The translations under genes and the position numbers were made by a program. The notes below the pieces were generated by a model. The model was not told the DNA's origin. It did not search any database and worked only from the letters and a program-made list of their open reading frames with translations. A DNA stretch of 64,000 bases from Latrodectus hesperus (Eukaryota; Arthropoda; Arachnida; Araneae; Theridiidae): assembly GCA_037975125.1 (NCBI GenBank), contig CM075851.1:73449487-73513486 (forward strand), in the 5' to 3' direction. Positions 25,301-40,300 of this stretch are shown here, piece by piece (position 1 is the first letter of the stretch; each line of letters starts with the position of its first letter).

Positions 25301-28300
25301 ATTTAGATTATATACTCTAACTCTTTTCCTTTCTGAAGTAATTTCGGAAGTTTCGCAATTATTTAATCCAGAGACGGGCCATGAGTCTGGAGACTCAACT
25401 AACCATGATGGCCCTATCCACCAGTGTAACTCAACCAAATAACTAGGTGAACACCCTCGAGAGACTAAATCAGCAGGATTAATTTTCCCTGGCACATGTC
25501 GCCATTCGCTATCAGGAAAAAGTGTTTTTATTTCTTTCATTCTATTCGAAACAAAAACTGACCATCCCCCTTTATGTCTTAACCAATATAAAGCAACCAT
25601 GGAATCGCTCCAAAAAATGGTTTCCATTTCTGTAATGTTAAGTGCTTGCTGCACCGAATGTGCTAATCTGTCAATTATATCCGGTATCTGCTCAATTAAA
25701 TTTGGACCTTTGTGCAATAAATCATTTAATGAGCTCTTTCCAGTTTCCCGAGCCGAAGCGTCGAAAACTGGCCGTATTTTTGTGGTGCTACTATCGGTTT
25801 TCACAACTGGTCGGTGTGGCAAAAAATGAGAGGTTTCGTTTTCACACTCAACTATATTTCCTTTAAAAGGCAAACAAAGTTCGTATCTGCCATCCGGCAG
25901 AATCTTCATACTCTTTTCAAACTCCTGTATCACCTTTAAATGCTCATTATCTTTGTTTAACCTCTGAACTGGATCAAGAATCCCAATACTTTCCAAATCC
26001 CACAACTCAGTAAAAGATGAATTCGAAACATATAAATAAATAACACTCAAAACAGTATCAGATATTGCATCACGTTTACTAAGCATTTCCTGTTTTCCCA
26101 TCAGAATGAATCCTAACCGCGTCTCTAACAAAAACAAACCCGAATTCAATTTGATAGGTTTATCCATAAACAAAAACCCTACAACATCAACACCCAAAAG
26201 CAAATCTATTTCGTATTCAGGTGCCTCACTGTCTGATAGAATAATCCCCTTTTCAGTTAACTCATTCATAATAGTAGAACAGTTGATTTTTGGCACATTG
26301 CCACAAATTCTCTCTTCGGAAAGAGCTTCAACACTTAGAGTGAATGAGTCATCCAACGAACTAATAACCAATTCGTAAACATCATGTATCTGACTCGGCG
26401 TTTCTCTTCCGCCGAATAACGAAAGCTGCATTTTCACTTTGTTAGTTGATACAATACCTAATTTTTCGATTGCATGCTTTGAGATGTAGGAATACTGAGA
26501 TCCGCTATCTATTAACGTTCGACACGTTACCACTCTGTCATTTGCACGTATTTTAACAATAAAAGTCATTAAGTAAACATTATGCTTAACACAACTATTG
26601 GTTAATGAATTAGCTTCGATGAAGTCCGATTTACTACTTTCTTTAGAAATGTCACATAATAAATAATGGTGCGGCTTGGCACAATATAAACAGGAATTTT
26701 TTATTTTACAGGATTTTGAAAAGTGCGTGGCAGAGAAACATGAAAAACAGGCTCTATGTTTCAGCAAACATTTTTTCTTTTCATCTAAGGACATTTTTCT
26801 CGCTTTCAAACAGTCCCTGGAGTGATGATTCCCATTACAAAAAACACAAAGTAAAATTCGCTTACCTGTGTTGCCTCTAGTGTTAGTGCTTACCAATGAC
26901 GCTGCCGTCGGGTAATTATCTAATTTGTGCACTGCATCTTTCTTCTTGAAGTTAGAAGAAGAAGCGAAACCAGTTCGAGCTAACTCGACCATCTCTTCTC
27001 CTTTTACTTCTTGCTTAAGAAAATCCATTAAATTCTCCAGTGAACGATTCTCAGCATCAGACGCTGGTCTCATGTTTCTGCTCCTTTCCCATGCCAGCAA
27101 TACCTCTTCCGGCAAACAAGATTCCACTAAAGGACTTAGAAAATCACCGTACTTTTCCTGGGTTCGCCCTAGACTCTCTAGGGCCCGTATCTTCGCTTCT
27201 AACTCGTCGTATAATGTCGGAAGATCTGTCTTGGAACGTCCGGTGACGGCATTTTTCATAACCATGGTGAGCAGGTCTCTAACATAAACTTGCACTAAAA
27301 GATCCTCACGTCCGAATCTCTCCTTAAGCTGGGATATCGCCTTGGAGTAATTATCCGCCGTTGCAGGGAAACTCTCCACCACACGAGCTGCTTTCGATTT
27401 CGGCACTACGGATTGCAGGAGGTACTGAAATTTATCCTCATTGGGGATACTTGCATCATCGTGAATTTTACTAAACTGACTCCAAAAGGTCAAATAGTCT
27501 TTAACATCGCCGCTGAACTTCTTTAGCTCTATTTTGGGAAGTTTGAACTTTCTCTTCTCAGAACATTCTATTGCTTTCGGTTCTTTCAAAGATAGCCGAT
27601 CAATTCGCGAACATAGTTCGGAGAACTTATCTCTATATTCCTCGGCAGTCAGGAAATCCTCCTCGTGTTCTGTTTCGGAATCTTCTTCTTTCAGAATAAG
27701 GTCCGTAATATTTCCTTGGCATACTTCTAAGCGTGTAAATTTATCGCTAATTTGCGATTTCAAAACCGAAAGTCGATTGACATCCGGGCTCTCTTGGCAA
27801 AGTTCAGTCTCAATTTTATTCGCACAGGCAGTAAATGAGATACGAAACGATTTTCGTTGTCTTTTTAGTTGCGTCACATCCATTTTCAGGCTCAAACTAA
27901 TCAACTAGCTGCCGAAAAGGCCCCACGTTGGGCGCCAGAAATTATGTAACGTTACGCTCTATAACGAAACAACTCAAAAAAGTTTAAGCAGGGCTGACAT
28001 CTACCCGATGTCGTATTTCGACAGATTAATTAATTTTACTGAATAAAACTCAGAATGTGAAACGAAACTAACATTTAATAAAGCACACAGAACATTACAA
28101 ACTACATGGACAAAGTTACAAGGTCTACTAAAGAGAAAAAGTAATATAAACATATGACGTCAGCTCGTGCGGGATGCGCACGGCACATGATTGGTGGGTG
28201 AGGTGCTGCCATTCGCAACACTTGTATTTATTTTAGTGTTATGTATTTTAGTCTTATATATATACACACACACACAAAAGACAACAAAAGAAACACAAAA

Positions 28301-31300
28301 TAATCATTTGGCAAATTTGAAACTTATAATGCTTGATTAATTAAACAGCAAATTTTCACTTGAATAAAAATTTACAAATAAATGAAAAATTTTCATAATA
28401 ATAAAATATTTCTTTAAATATATTTAATGACAAATTTCTTAAAAACTTACAAACGTAAATGTAATCAAATACAAAATTTATAGAGATAACTCATTTTTAT
28501 AGACAATAATTTTCTTATGCTTATCCTTTCGTTATTTTAAACTGAGTCAAACTAACAGAACTTTCTTTAAGAAACTATACCAGGTCTATTTCATGTTTTA
28601 ATTTTAGAAGATTCACTCACCAAAACACATTCTTCTAGGTCCATTTTTTCTAGGAAATGACAATTCTGAAAAAAATAATATATCACTTAATATTTTTATA
28701 TTTAATTTAATTATATGTAACACAATGTACATAAAATACCTTACTGTAGGAAAAAATAAATTTTTTAAAAAATTACTTTTGCTAAAGCTTGGAACCCACT
28801 GTCAGTAAATTGTGAACATCCAGCTACTTCTAAAGTCCTAAAAATTTCAATACAACTATAAATAGATATTACTTAGAATAAGATTAATTTCATATTATCA
28901 TTACAACCACACACAATATCTCACATAGAACAAATATCTAAAAATATATGAAATTTAGAATTTTATTTTAAAATATTTTTGTTTCCAAGAATTGACAAAT
29001 TTTTACTAATATTCTTCATTCTGTTTTTTTTTTTAATCTTTTGTATTTATTTATTTATTTTTTAAAAAAACAACTTTAAGCAGATCATTACTAATGAAAA
29101 TATATTGTTAATGAGATGCTTAGTTTATTGAGTTCTGAAAAATATTTCAATTAGATAATGCTTTGTATTACAAAATAAAATAATTTTCTAATAATCAAAT
29201 TACACACAACAAATTAACTATTTACTCAATAAAAATATTTGATTAAAATCTGCTTGTTTTACTTAAAAGTAAAATATAATAATGATAAAAATCACAAGCA
29301 ATAATAATAAAAAATAGGTAATCCAATTTATTCATTTTATTTATCCAATAAACATATATTAGTACATTTTAAAGTTCCATCATTTTCAACACAAATGTCA
29401 AAATATTATAAATGAAAATGTAGTTTGTAATATTACCATTGAATACATCACTCAAATAGATCTGAAGAGTAGATAAAACAGTATTTTTCAATAACAAAGA
29501 CGCTAAATATTTTCCAGTATAATTTTCTATTTAACTTCTTATTAATAAACATTAGAGATTACAATTTGTTTTATATTTCAATATTTTGATCAAATCAAAA
29601 TGAAGAAGATTGTTTATAGACCACCTTTCAGAATATATTTCCCAACCACCAGTTTCTACTTTTTCTTTGAGTAAAGAAAACAAATGGCATACACACTTGA
29701 CCAGGACCTGAAACACAAGTTGCAAGAAAACTTCAATTTCATAAGCTAAATTTTAGATATAGTTCTTCTTTGTGTTTCAAATTCAGGTAAAGTTTTGTAC
29801 AGATTATTATAAAGTTCAGTAATAAGGAAAATAATCTTGAAAGCTAAATTTGATATCACTTCAAATTTGAGCCTCTGGAATAAATGCAACTTCTTGATTT
29901 CTACCAATATACAGTTTTCTTTGACCAGCAAATAATTTTGCAATATTTCAATAAATTACAGTCAATGTTCAAAAGTATATTAAATAAAAATTTTATTTCA
30001 AATAATAAACTTTTTAACCAAAAATCTGTAAAATGTAACTTTGCAACTAAACAAAGAAAATGAGATTAAGAATTCAACATCTTTTTTAAAATGGAAGGCA
30101 TAAATGCAAACAAATGTCTACAGTGAAAGGTATGCAGACAAATAACAATTAGCACAAACAATAAATGAATAACTGTAGGTGGTATTAATGCATTAAAGTA
30201 AACAGGAGAACCAAAGATATTAAAGTCAAACTTAAAAGATAATGGAACATTAAAATGAAAAAAAATTTCCTTAAACTATTGCAAGAGTAAAATATATTCT
30301 GCAAAACACAAAAATGTTTAATATATAAAACACATAAAATGTAAGTAATATAATCATGTAACAACACCAGAGTACTTACTTTAAATAATGACATCCTTGT
30401 CCCAAGGCAATAAGAGAAGCATCTGTAAGATGAGCACAGTTTGAAAGACATAAATAGTATACTTTAGGGCAACGTTGGCTGATATATTGAACAGCTTCAT
30501 CAGTTATACTCTAAAAGAAACCATTAAATAAGTGACTATATATATATATATACCAGGTCTGTAACTTTAAAATGCGGATTTTTTTCTAGTAGATGGTGCA
30601 CTAAGCCTGTAGATGCTGGTGTCAAAAGCAATATATCATTTTGAGCCGTGACAGCAAGCTTCAAAACGCCATATTTGTTTAAACGTTTAAAAGTTAGTAG
30701 CATATTTATATCAGTGGTAAACATATCAAATTTTGAGCCAAACAAAGGGCATTTGCGGCACATGTTGATTTTCTTATTCAATCAGAAGAAAAAAGCAGCA
30801 CAGGCACATCGAATTCTTGTGGAAAAATTTGGTGTACATATTCTATCTGCTGACACTAGCGAAAGGTGGTTTAAACGATTCAGAAGTAATTTCGATGTCA
30901 GGGACAAAGAACAGGAATATCGACCAAAAAAGTTTGAAGACACCGAGCTGCAAGCGTTATTGGATGAGGATGCCACGCAAACTCAAGAAATATTGGCAGA
31001 GCAATTAAATGTTTCTCGTCTAGCCATTTCCAAATGCTTGAAAGCCATGCAAAAGATCCAGAAGGTTGTAAAATGGGTGCCACCTGAGCTCAACGAGCGT
31101 CAAAATAGAAAACCGCAAAGTCGCATGTGAAACGCAGCTTCGGAGACACGAAAGAAAGTCATTTCTTCATCGGATCGTAACAGCCAAAAAACGGTTGGAA
31201 AACAACCAGAATGGGCTTGAAGGCATGGGAAAGTGATTTTGCTGCATGACAACGCACCCAGTCACACAGCAAAACTGATCAAGGACACTTTGGCAGCATT

Positions 31301-34300
31301 TGGAGGGAAATATTACTACACCCACCCTAATCACAGGACCTTGCTCCTTTCGACTACCATCTGTTTTCATCCATGGGACACGCACTTGCCGAGAAGTACT
31401 TCCATTCTTAAGAAGACGTCCAAAAATGGCTCGACAACTGGTATGGCTCACACGATGTTCAATTCTTTTGGAACATCCATAATTTACCTACTAGATGGCA
31501 AAATTGTGTAGAAAGCAAGGGCCCGATACTTTGAATAAAATATATCTCCCCATTTTTTCTAAATTGTTGCGTATTTTTATTAAAAACTCCGCATTTTAAA
31601 GTTACAGACCTGGTATACATATATATATATAGATATTTATATATATTAAGAACATAAATTTTTAGAAATTTAGATGGTTAACTTAACAGTTTAATGTATC
31701 CCTAATGCAACATATTTTACACAGAGAAGCTAATGTGACCAAAATCTTTGTTAAAAATCATACAAACATTCCCACTGAAGAAAATCAAGTAAGAGCTAAG
31801 TGAGGAACACAATGTTAAATAATCAGTAAAAATATCAACTAATTTTAGCAAATTATTTACGTAATTAAAAATATAGAAACTAATAACTACAAGTATAGAA
31901 ACAAATTTTTAAAGGTATTAATAAACAAAAATATTTAATATTATATTTAAATATTTTATTTATAAACATGAAATGTTGAATCTATCAACAGTCTATATAT
32001 CGTCATCCAAGTTAACAAACGAACCAATTTATATACATTGAAAAGAATCGTTCAACAATTTTTTGAAATAAATATGGGCAGATGATCATATTTTAACAAG
32101 ATAAATATTTAAAAATAATATGATAAAAATGATTAAATAATATCTTAACAATCATAAACACACATCTATATTTAAGAAACATGCTTTATAAAGAACTATA
32201 CTGAACTTACATTGCAACCAAGTAAATTAATGACTCTAAGATCAGGGCAAAACTTTGTTAATTCATGTATTGCTTCATCACCAATCTGAAAAAGTAATAA
32301 AATTCATATGTTAATGATAAATACTTGCAACAAATTGCTCTGGAATCTACAAAAATTTTTCATAAAATTAAAAAAATTTACAAATTCATTATCCTTTTGA
32401 GGTTACTCAAATTATAATTTCATAAATAGGTATAAATGATATGTATTATTCATATCTATTTATAATATTTTATTTATAATTTGATTTACAATTTTATAAA
32501 TAGGAAAAATTTATGAATGTAACTGAAATGAAACTGGCCCTTTCTATTTTTGTTATTCTAATTATAATGTAAAAATGATCACACATTTATGTTAACTACT
32601 GACTAGTTTTTACATAGCTTAGCTAAAAATTAAAAAATTCAACAATTTTTACACATTCATAGTTTTTACTATCACCATAACTTATTAAAACTGTTGATAA
32701 AATATCTTGTTGTATAAATATAAATATGTGACAAGCAAATCTAAGCCTTTATTATTTACTTCACCCATACTTTTAAAAAGTAAAGCAAAAGAGAAAATTT
32801 ATTAAAATAATTTCAATTAACAATTATAAATATTACTGGTAATAAACATGACACACAGTTGTTATGACAAGAACAAATGATTTGCAAGAATAGTTTAAGT
32901 CCTGCCTTTATAAAAAAAAATTATTTTTATAAACTACAAGTGATTTTTGATGTGAACTCAAACATAAAATTTGAAAACCTATGATAATAATACTGTAAAA
33001 AGCTTTGTACAAATTAGCAACAAAGATATTTTTAGCAGAAAAAAGTCTAGTTTTTTATTGAATTTAATTTCAATTATGAATAGCTTTTTTTTAAAGTTGA
33101 CTATTAAAGAGAAACCTTAGTTCATTATCAAATGACACATAAAAAGATGGAACAAAAATGATCAGAAGCTTGTAATAAAACATGTATTTAATATTAGAAA
33201 ATAAACTATTGTATTATGGAGTTAAACGATTTAGTTGCTCAATTTATCATTTATTACCACCATACAGTAAAATTCCTTTTTAATTCAGAAAATAGTATTT
33301 GAATAAAATTGAATAGAAAAATGCTAATTCCACAGAAATCAATATTAAAATAATGTAGCACAAAATATCAATTGTTCCTTAAAAATATTAAATTTATTGT
33401 TAAACCAACTTTTAGTAACAAAACATAACAAAATATTTGTTTTAAGTAAGTTTCTAGCCACCTTACAATAGAAAATGCATTATAAAGCTTAAAATTACAA
33501 AAATAATGACAACGAAAAAAATCACTGAATCGTCTACTTGGCAAGTGAGAAATTTATACAGAAAAAAAAAATGTTTAATTCTTATATACCATGTTTTTTT
33601 ATCTATCACATAATCATTTAAGAAGACAAAGAATAAGTTAAAATGTCATAAGTTACTTTTATTTTATAACTTTTACTTAATATTTCCAATGATTTAAATA
33701 ATTTTTTTTCAAAAAAAGTTACTTGAAATAGATATAACTTGGACACAAAAAGCTATAAAAAATCTTCCGATGTCTTACATAGGAAGTGTAAAATGTAACG
33801 AGCCATGTATCACCAGGCATACAGCAAAAAAAGAAAACTGAAAAAGCAAAAATAATATTTATAAAAGTACACATGAATATGCAAACATACCAATGAGCAG
33901 CCTTTACAAATGAAAACTTTTAATTTTGGACACCCAGCAGCTAGTGCTTCAACTCCAGCCATAGAAACTTGGTCACACCAGGATATGTTGATGTTCTCCA
34001 TATTTGGACATCCTTCCCTATACATCAAAAACAAAATAATAAATAAAGATTACGTAAAAACTTCTCAAACATGTAACACAACTGAAAATTCAATCAAGGA
34101 AAATTTTGTGTTGTTGAAGATGTTTAACAACTAAATAAAAAAATAAATAAATAAAATAAAGAAAATTTATTTAAATATAAATTTAATTTCCCGTAATAAT
34201 TTCAAATCAAATATTTTTTTTAACTAACAAATTAGAAATTACTTTTAAGTTTACTTCAACCTATTAATATAAATAAAACTAAACTAACTAAATAAAATTT

Positions 34301-37300
34301 AGTTATTTACAGACATCCTAAAATTTATATAAATTATATCAGAATACTTTGTTTTCAATCATAACAATTAAAAGTTACATAAATTTGTCTATTTTCTTAG
34401 AATAAAATCTCAAATTTGTAATAAATGCAAAAATTACCAAAGTTTTGAAACATAAATATAATTATAGAATAATGTTTAATTAACTAATTTAAAAGAAGCT
34501 TTGATTTTTCTTAAATCTTAAATAAAAGCAATATGCATATTTTCTTTTCAATAAGTTATTAAATATTTTCAAAAAAATCATAAATTAATTTGCAATATAT
34601 GTAAATAAGATCTCTAGAAAATAACATAAAATAAAAAATATTCTCTAAGAATAAAAACATAGACAAACTACACATATATTAGATTTTATTCCATTGTCTT
34701 GCCAATTTTTTTATTGCAATACAATATATACATGGAATGCATTACATATGTAATAAACAATGAATTAACTAATGCATCCATAAGTATGCAAGTTACATAA
34801 AATGTCCCATACTGAAACTAAACTTTTTAGTTAAATACTAATACTCTAATAAGAAAGTTTTTGAAATTAAATAATTACCCAATAGCTTTTAATGACACAT
34901 CTGTCATTTGAGAACATGACCCAATATCTAGATGAAGTAATTTTGGGCAAAACTTACTGAGATGCTGACAAGTGCTAAAATTAAAAAAAATAATATATGA
35001 CTTGTATCAGAGAAATTACAATTAAAAATTTTTGTTATTATACCAACCAAACTGAACAATTCATAACTATTTAAAAAAGAGATTCCTTTTTCAATTTCAT
35101 TGGGAAGTTGATATATTCACAAAATAACTCAAGTAACAAATGTGCATTAATTCAAGTATAACACAGTATACTGAAGTACTAAAATTTGATTCCTTCACAA
35201 TAGCTTTCCTTTTAAAATTTGCTCTGTAACTTAATAATTTTCACCTCACTATGATGATATATGGATTTGATTGTTCAAAGCAAAACAGTTCAGGTCAAAA
35301 CAGAATACGAAATGATGTTAGTTAATTGCAACTTTAATATCCAAACAAATTGAATTCGTTCTTGAACATAAGACAATACTGATTATAGTTAAAATAAGTC
35401 ATTCGAGTTGTAGTGCTATCTGTTATTGATTTTATGAAACACAAACGAAATTTCTTTCAAAACTTTGAAAAATATTTTTTGTCAGATTATCCGGGGCAGC
35501 GTAAAATAAGCACAATGAAATGCGGAACTTTTTTTAACACATAATCCACGGATTATATACAGGAAAATAGGGTAATATCGATTCTTAATCAGTCACAACA
35601 ATTGTTGGTAGGAAAAAAACTGCTTAGAATTCAAGATTTGTGCATAATAACAGCAAAAATTAAAATAATAAAACCAGATTATATCAAATAAACAAAATAA
35701 ATCATAATTCCAATCAGGAATAGTTTCATTCAACAGCCTTTTTGCACAAAAAGGCTAATTAGACTAAAATCTATAGTTTTTAAAGTGAATATCTAACCAC
35801 AACAAACATCCTATTTTAAAGTGGGATATGAATACACAAAACTGTTGAACTGAAGACAGCGCTAGTCATTTAGCTGCTTAATTGACATAATTTCAGTCAT
35901 TCTGAATTGAATTTAAATAAATTAAGTATTCTTCAATACCATGTAAAATCTAATGTCAGATTTATAAAACTGTCAGTTTGATTTTCTCATTCTACAGGAG
36001 GCTTTTCTAATTTTCTATTATCTCTCCATTAGGCATATTCTTTATATTATAATGAGTAACTGGTTTAGTTTGAGGGATGCAAATGATATTGAAAGGCTGC
36101 ACTTTTTCATTACTGTTTTCATCATTTAACCTTGCAAAGATAAGATATAAATTGCATCATAAAAATCAAAAAGTATAAGTTAAATAAAATGAGCATTTTA
36201 TTCAATTTATTTATCTTGCTAATTTCATATCATCTAATGGTGGAAGCATATTTAATTTTAAAAATCAGTTTACTAAGACAAACTTTATCATATTTTCCTA
36301 CAATTTTTTTAAAGTACGAGAGAAATTATTTGTTACAATTTTAATCACATCCTTCAAAGTTTAAATCGATAGGAATAGGAGACAAAGCTTTGGACACACA
36401 CAAGAAAGAAAGCTTTGTTAAAAATAGATTTTCTTAGATTATCTCTGTGGGCATATTGTTGAGATAAACAATTTTACAAACCAAAAATTTTGTATCAGCA
36501 ATAAACATTGACGAGTTGAAGTATGATAATCATTTACAACATTAGAATAAGCAAATCAAAACATGTATGCCACCATTTCTAACAGACCTTAATAGACATG
36601 AAACTATATTTCAGATACTGACATAAAAGTAGCCTGTCAACCTAACTGGATGGGCATAATCAATTTATTTCTCATTAGCATTTCAAAGTCATATCCCGTA
36701 TAACTATCATTATTCTGTATCACATTATTCCAGTTAATAATTTTCCACTATAATAGTTATTATGTGTGTTATTTAAAAATAAAAACAAATATGTTTCAAA
36801 CATATAATAAATTCAATTCAATGTAAAAACAAGTATGTTTAAAATGTATAATAAATTCAGATTCAAACTGATGTCATAACATGCGTCAATTAATTCAAAC
36901 ATAATCAATTTTTCTATTATTAATTTTAAAGATAAATTTTTCATATACTAACTATTAAATAATACACAAAAGGACAGCAACTTCATTATGTAAATTGCAA
37001 AATTGCTTTTAGAATATAATACATTAAAAGAATTAGCTACAAAATGCTTTTTAATTTAGCATAATTCTTGCAAATCCACAAATGTTTAACTTTATTAAAA
37101 TATAATTTATTTAAAATGTGATTCAAAAGATAATTTAAGCTATTTGAAACAATATACAAATAGAGAAGTAATATATGCTCAATATCAGTACAAAGAATTT
37201 TGTAAACAATTTCTGAAAATAGTTATGAGAATTCAAAAATGACTAAACAAAACATTTATATATATGAAATACAAAAAGTAATCTTTATGAACTAAATTTT

Positions 37301-40300
37301 TATAAATGTAAACTAAAAGTTTTTTGTGATTTAAAAATCAATAAAGATAACTTATTACATTCAATACATATTTAAGTAAAAATTCCTTTTTAAAAGTAAT
37401 AAATATTAAAAATTTCAAAATTTTTTTGCTGTACAAAATATCAAAATTAAAAATATTTATATATTTTAACAATTTAGGCACTGTTTTCTCTTTTATAAGA
37501 ATTCATGTAAGAAATAATTAATATTTTTTTATATATAATTAATATTTAATGATTAAACTTCATAAACAATTACAATCAATAATTCTATTTTTCATTCAAC
37601 TTTGAAAACATTAAATACAATAACTTTTTCCATTTTTGTAAAAAATATTTAGTTAAGAGCTTTATTAATTTTAAAATATTCAATTAAAATGAAGCATGAA
37701 AAAATTTAAATTAATTTGATAGAATTCCTTTACTTTTAAAATTGGAAAAAGTAAAGATTTATTTTATTTTATTTTGAATTTTAGTTTTCTTAAAGCAAAT
37801 TTAATTTTAATATATAAATAAAGAATATCTGATAAATAAAATGAAATTAGAAAATTTGGAACTAACATATTATGCTGAATAATTTCACCAAAAATGAGTC
37901 GCCAAACATTGTGCTTTAATGCCAAAATAAATGCACCTATAAAATAACGTACGTAAAATAAATGCAACTATGAAATAGCTAAGGTGGTAAGATTACTGAA
38001 TTACAGCATTTGACACTAAATTGTAATTTTAGAGATTTTTTTTTATTTTGTGAAATGCTCAACAGAATGATACACAAGTACACAATTTCTGTACAAAAAA
38101 TAATTTTTCTTGTATAACTACTAACTATAAACTATATAAAAATTTCAATTATAAATTTGTAAAATTGTTCAGCACTAATTTCAAATCCATAAGTGATATT
38201 TTTCTATTTTTCTTTTATAAACATCATTTTTCTTGTACAACTTAAACATTAACTTATGGATTATAATCTTTAAAAAATTAATTATTTAATGCATTTTTGA
38301 TACTTATTAAATAACATTATTCTATATTAAGTGTTAAGAGATTCTGATTTAAATTATATAAAACCATAAAATAAATCACATATGAAAAAAAATTCATACC
38401 ACTTAACTCACCTGTCCGTAAGCTTCTTACAATCATTCAGTATTAGTTCTTCAATATGATTGCAATTTTGTGCAAATGTCCTGAAAAAATTTTTTCTTAT
38501 TCAAAAATATACATAATGAAAAATATAAAAGATAGTAATGGACTATTTTTTATATATTTTTTTCATTACAGACTACTAAAAAAGTTAGCAAAAAATCAAC
38601 TTACATTTATTAATGACTCAAATGTTTATAAATAAGTTCTAAAAAATATAATTTAAAATAGATAACAAATTTATATCAAAATTTAAAATTGAATTTGCAG
38701 TTTAATTTGAAATTTGTTGAATAACTGAAATACTTTAAAAATAATAACTACCACAATAAAAAATTTCTAGTTACATACATAAACTTAAAAAAATTTAAAA
38801 ATATAATTATCAATAAATATTAAAGAGCTAGAAGAATAAAAAAGAGCTAGAAATTAATTCAAACAGATAATTTTTCGCTTGACTAATTAATTTTTAAGAA
38901 AACATGAATTTTTTTTATTTCATTCATTATTTTACTAAAACTTGAATCAAAGAATTTTGTATTCAAAATAAAACTTAAAAAAAATAAAAGCATAAGCTCT
39001 CTTTATCCTGAAAATACAGTGCAGCATCTCCAATTTCCTTTCATCATAGGAAAAAAAATCCATTTGAATAAATTGTTATAATTTGTAATAACAAGAATTT
39101 CAAAATATATTATTTTTTTAACCAAAATTTAAAAAAAAAAATTCATGTTAATTTTTTTATTATAAACTAGATTTTGTTAACTAGATCACAAATTCAGCTA
39201 TATAGTAAAAAAGCATACATATTTATCATTTAAAGAATAGCATTTTCTACTTGAATTATGAAAAAATTGAAATATTATATAGATAGTGACATAAAAATTA
39301 ACACTTCAACTTGTAATCAGTTTTTTCATTATACTAATAAAGAGATTAATTTCGAAATAAAACAAATATGGTAAGTCAGAATCGAATTCGATACAAAATA
39401 ATTAAGCATAAAAAGTATGGATTTTTATTTATGTAATTTTAAATCAATTTTGTCACTAATATATATATGAATTTTTTATTTATACATAAAAAGAATTTAC
39501 ATTCATTGTCAAATTAAATTTAAAATATCTGCAAAAACAAAAATAAAAATTGTGTGATGAGCTTAAATTTTTCCATAATATATCTTCATAAAAGTGAAAA
39601 AAAAATTACTTTTAATTAAAAGAAAGGAAACTGACTGCAAAATCTGGAAATTCAAAAAGTTTCTACCTATAAGCCAAAACATTTAAATAATATTTTTTTT
39701 ATAATCTGAGATAATCGTTTACTCTTTTCTAAAAACGATCACACCATATGAAAGCGATATTAATTATTTAAAGTCAATAATAAAAGTATGACTCTTAAAA
39801 ATATATAAATTGAGTTTATTTATAGTAATATAGAAATCAATGTCATTTTTATAAATGACAATAATAAAATATTTGTTATAAAGAATTTAAATTTGATATA
39901 TAATGAAAATTAATTATCTTTATAATTCACAAAATTATAACATGAATTAAACATTATCATTTACAATAAAAACTATTTTTACTGCAAATAAAAAAATTAT
40001 CTTTTTAAAATACTAGTTCTTATTTTATATAAATAATTTTTATATTTAGAACAAAAACAGAATTGAATTTATGTTTTTATTTCATTTACAATTGTTGTGA
40101 AATACTTTAAACGTTTTATGAAATATTTTTCTCATGATATAACTTAAAAATAATGTACATCAGTGGTGCCCAAACTTGTGCTTGCCAGCCCGATTAGTTA
40201 TTGTGAACAAAAAATATTTTAAAAATTACCATTCTTTATAGTTTTTAATTGTTAAAATATGATAAGCATTTATAGTCATAAGAGATATCTTGCAAAATGT

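Larger units (their letters stand above)
23413..28220 (-). mobile_element. BEL/Pao LTR retrotransposon, RT-deleted, recent insertion
   Basis: A 4,808-bp element in FBXL intron 12, in the same sense as the host gene. It is bounded by two 276-bp LTRs that I read as identical, beginning TG and ending CA, and flanked by a perfect 5-bp duplication CTTGT (23408-23412, 28221-28225). Internally it has a primer-binding site, one long gag-protease-integrase frame and a polypurine tract. The order protease, RT remnant, integrase is that of BEL/Pao. The identical LTRs mean a young insertion; loss of the RT core means it must have moved with enzymes supplied by another copy. Confidence 0.96.

Noticed and set aside
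24186..27908. Several + strand open frames of 60-124 codons
   Set aside because: They lie opposite the long BEL/Pao polyprotein frame and are shadows of it.
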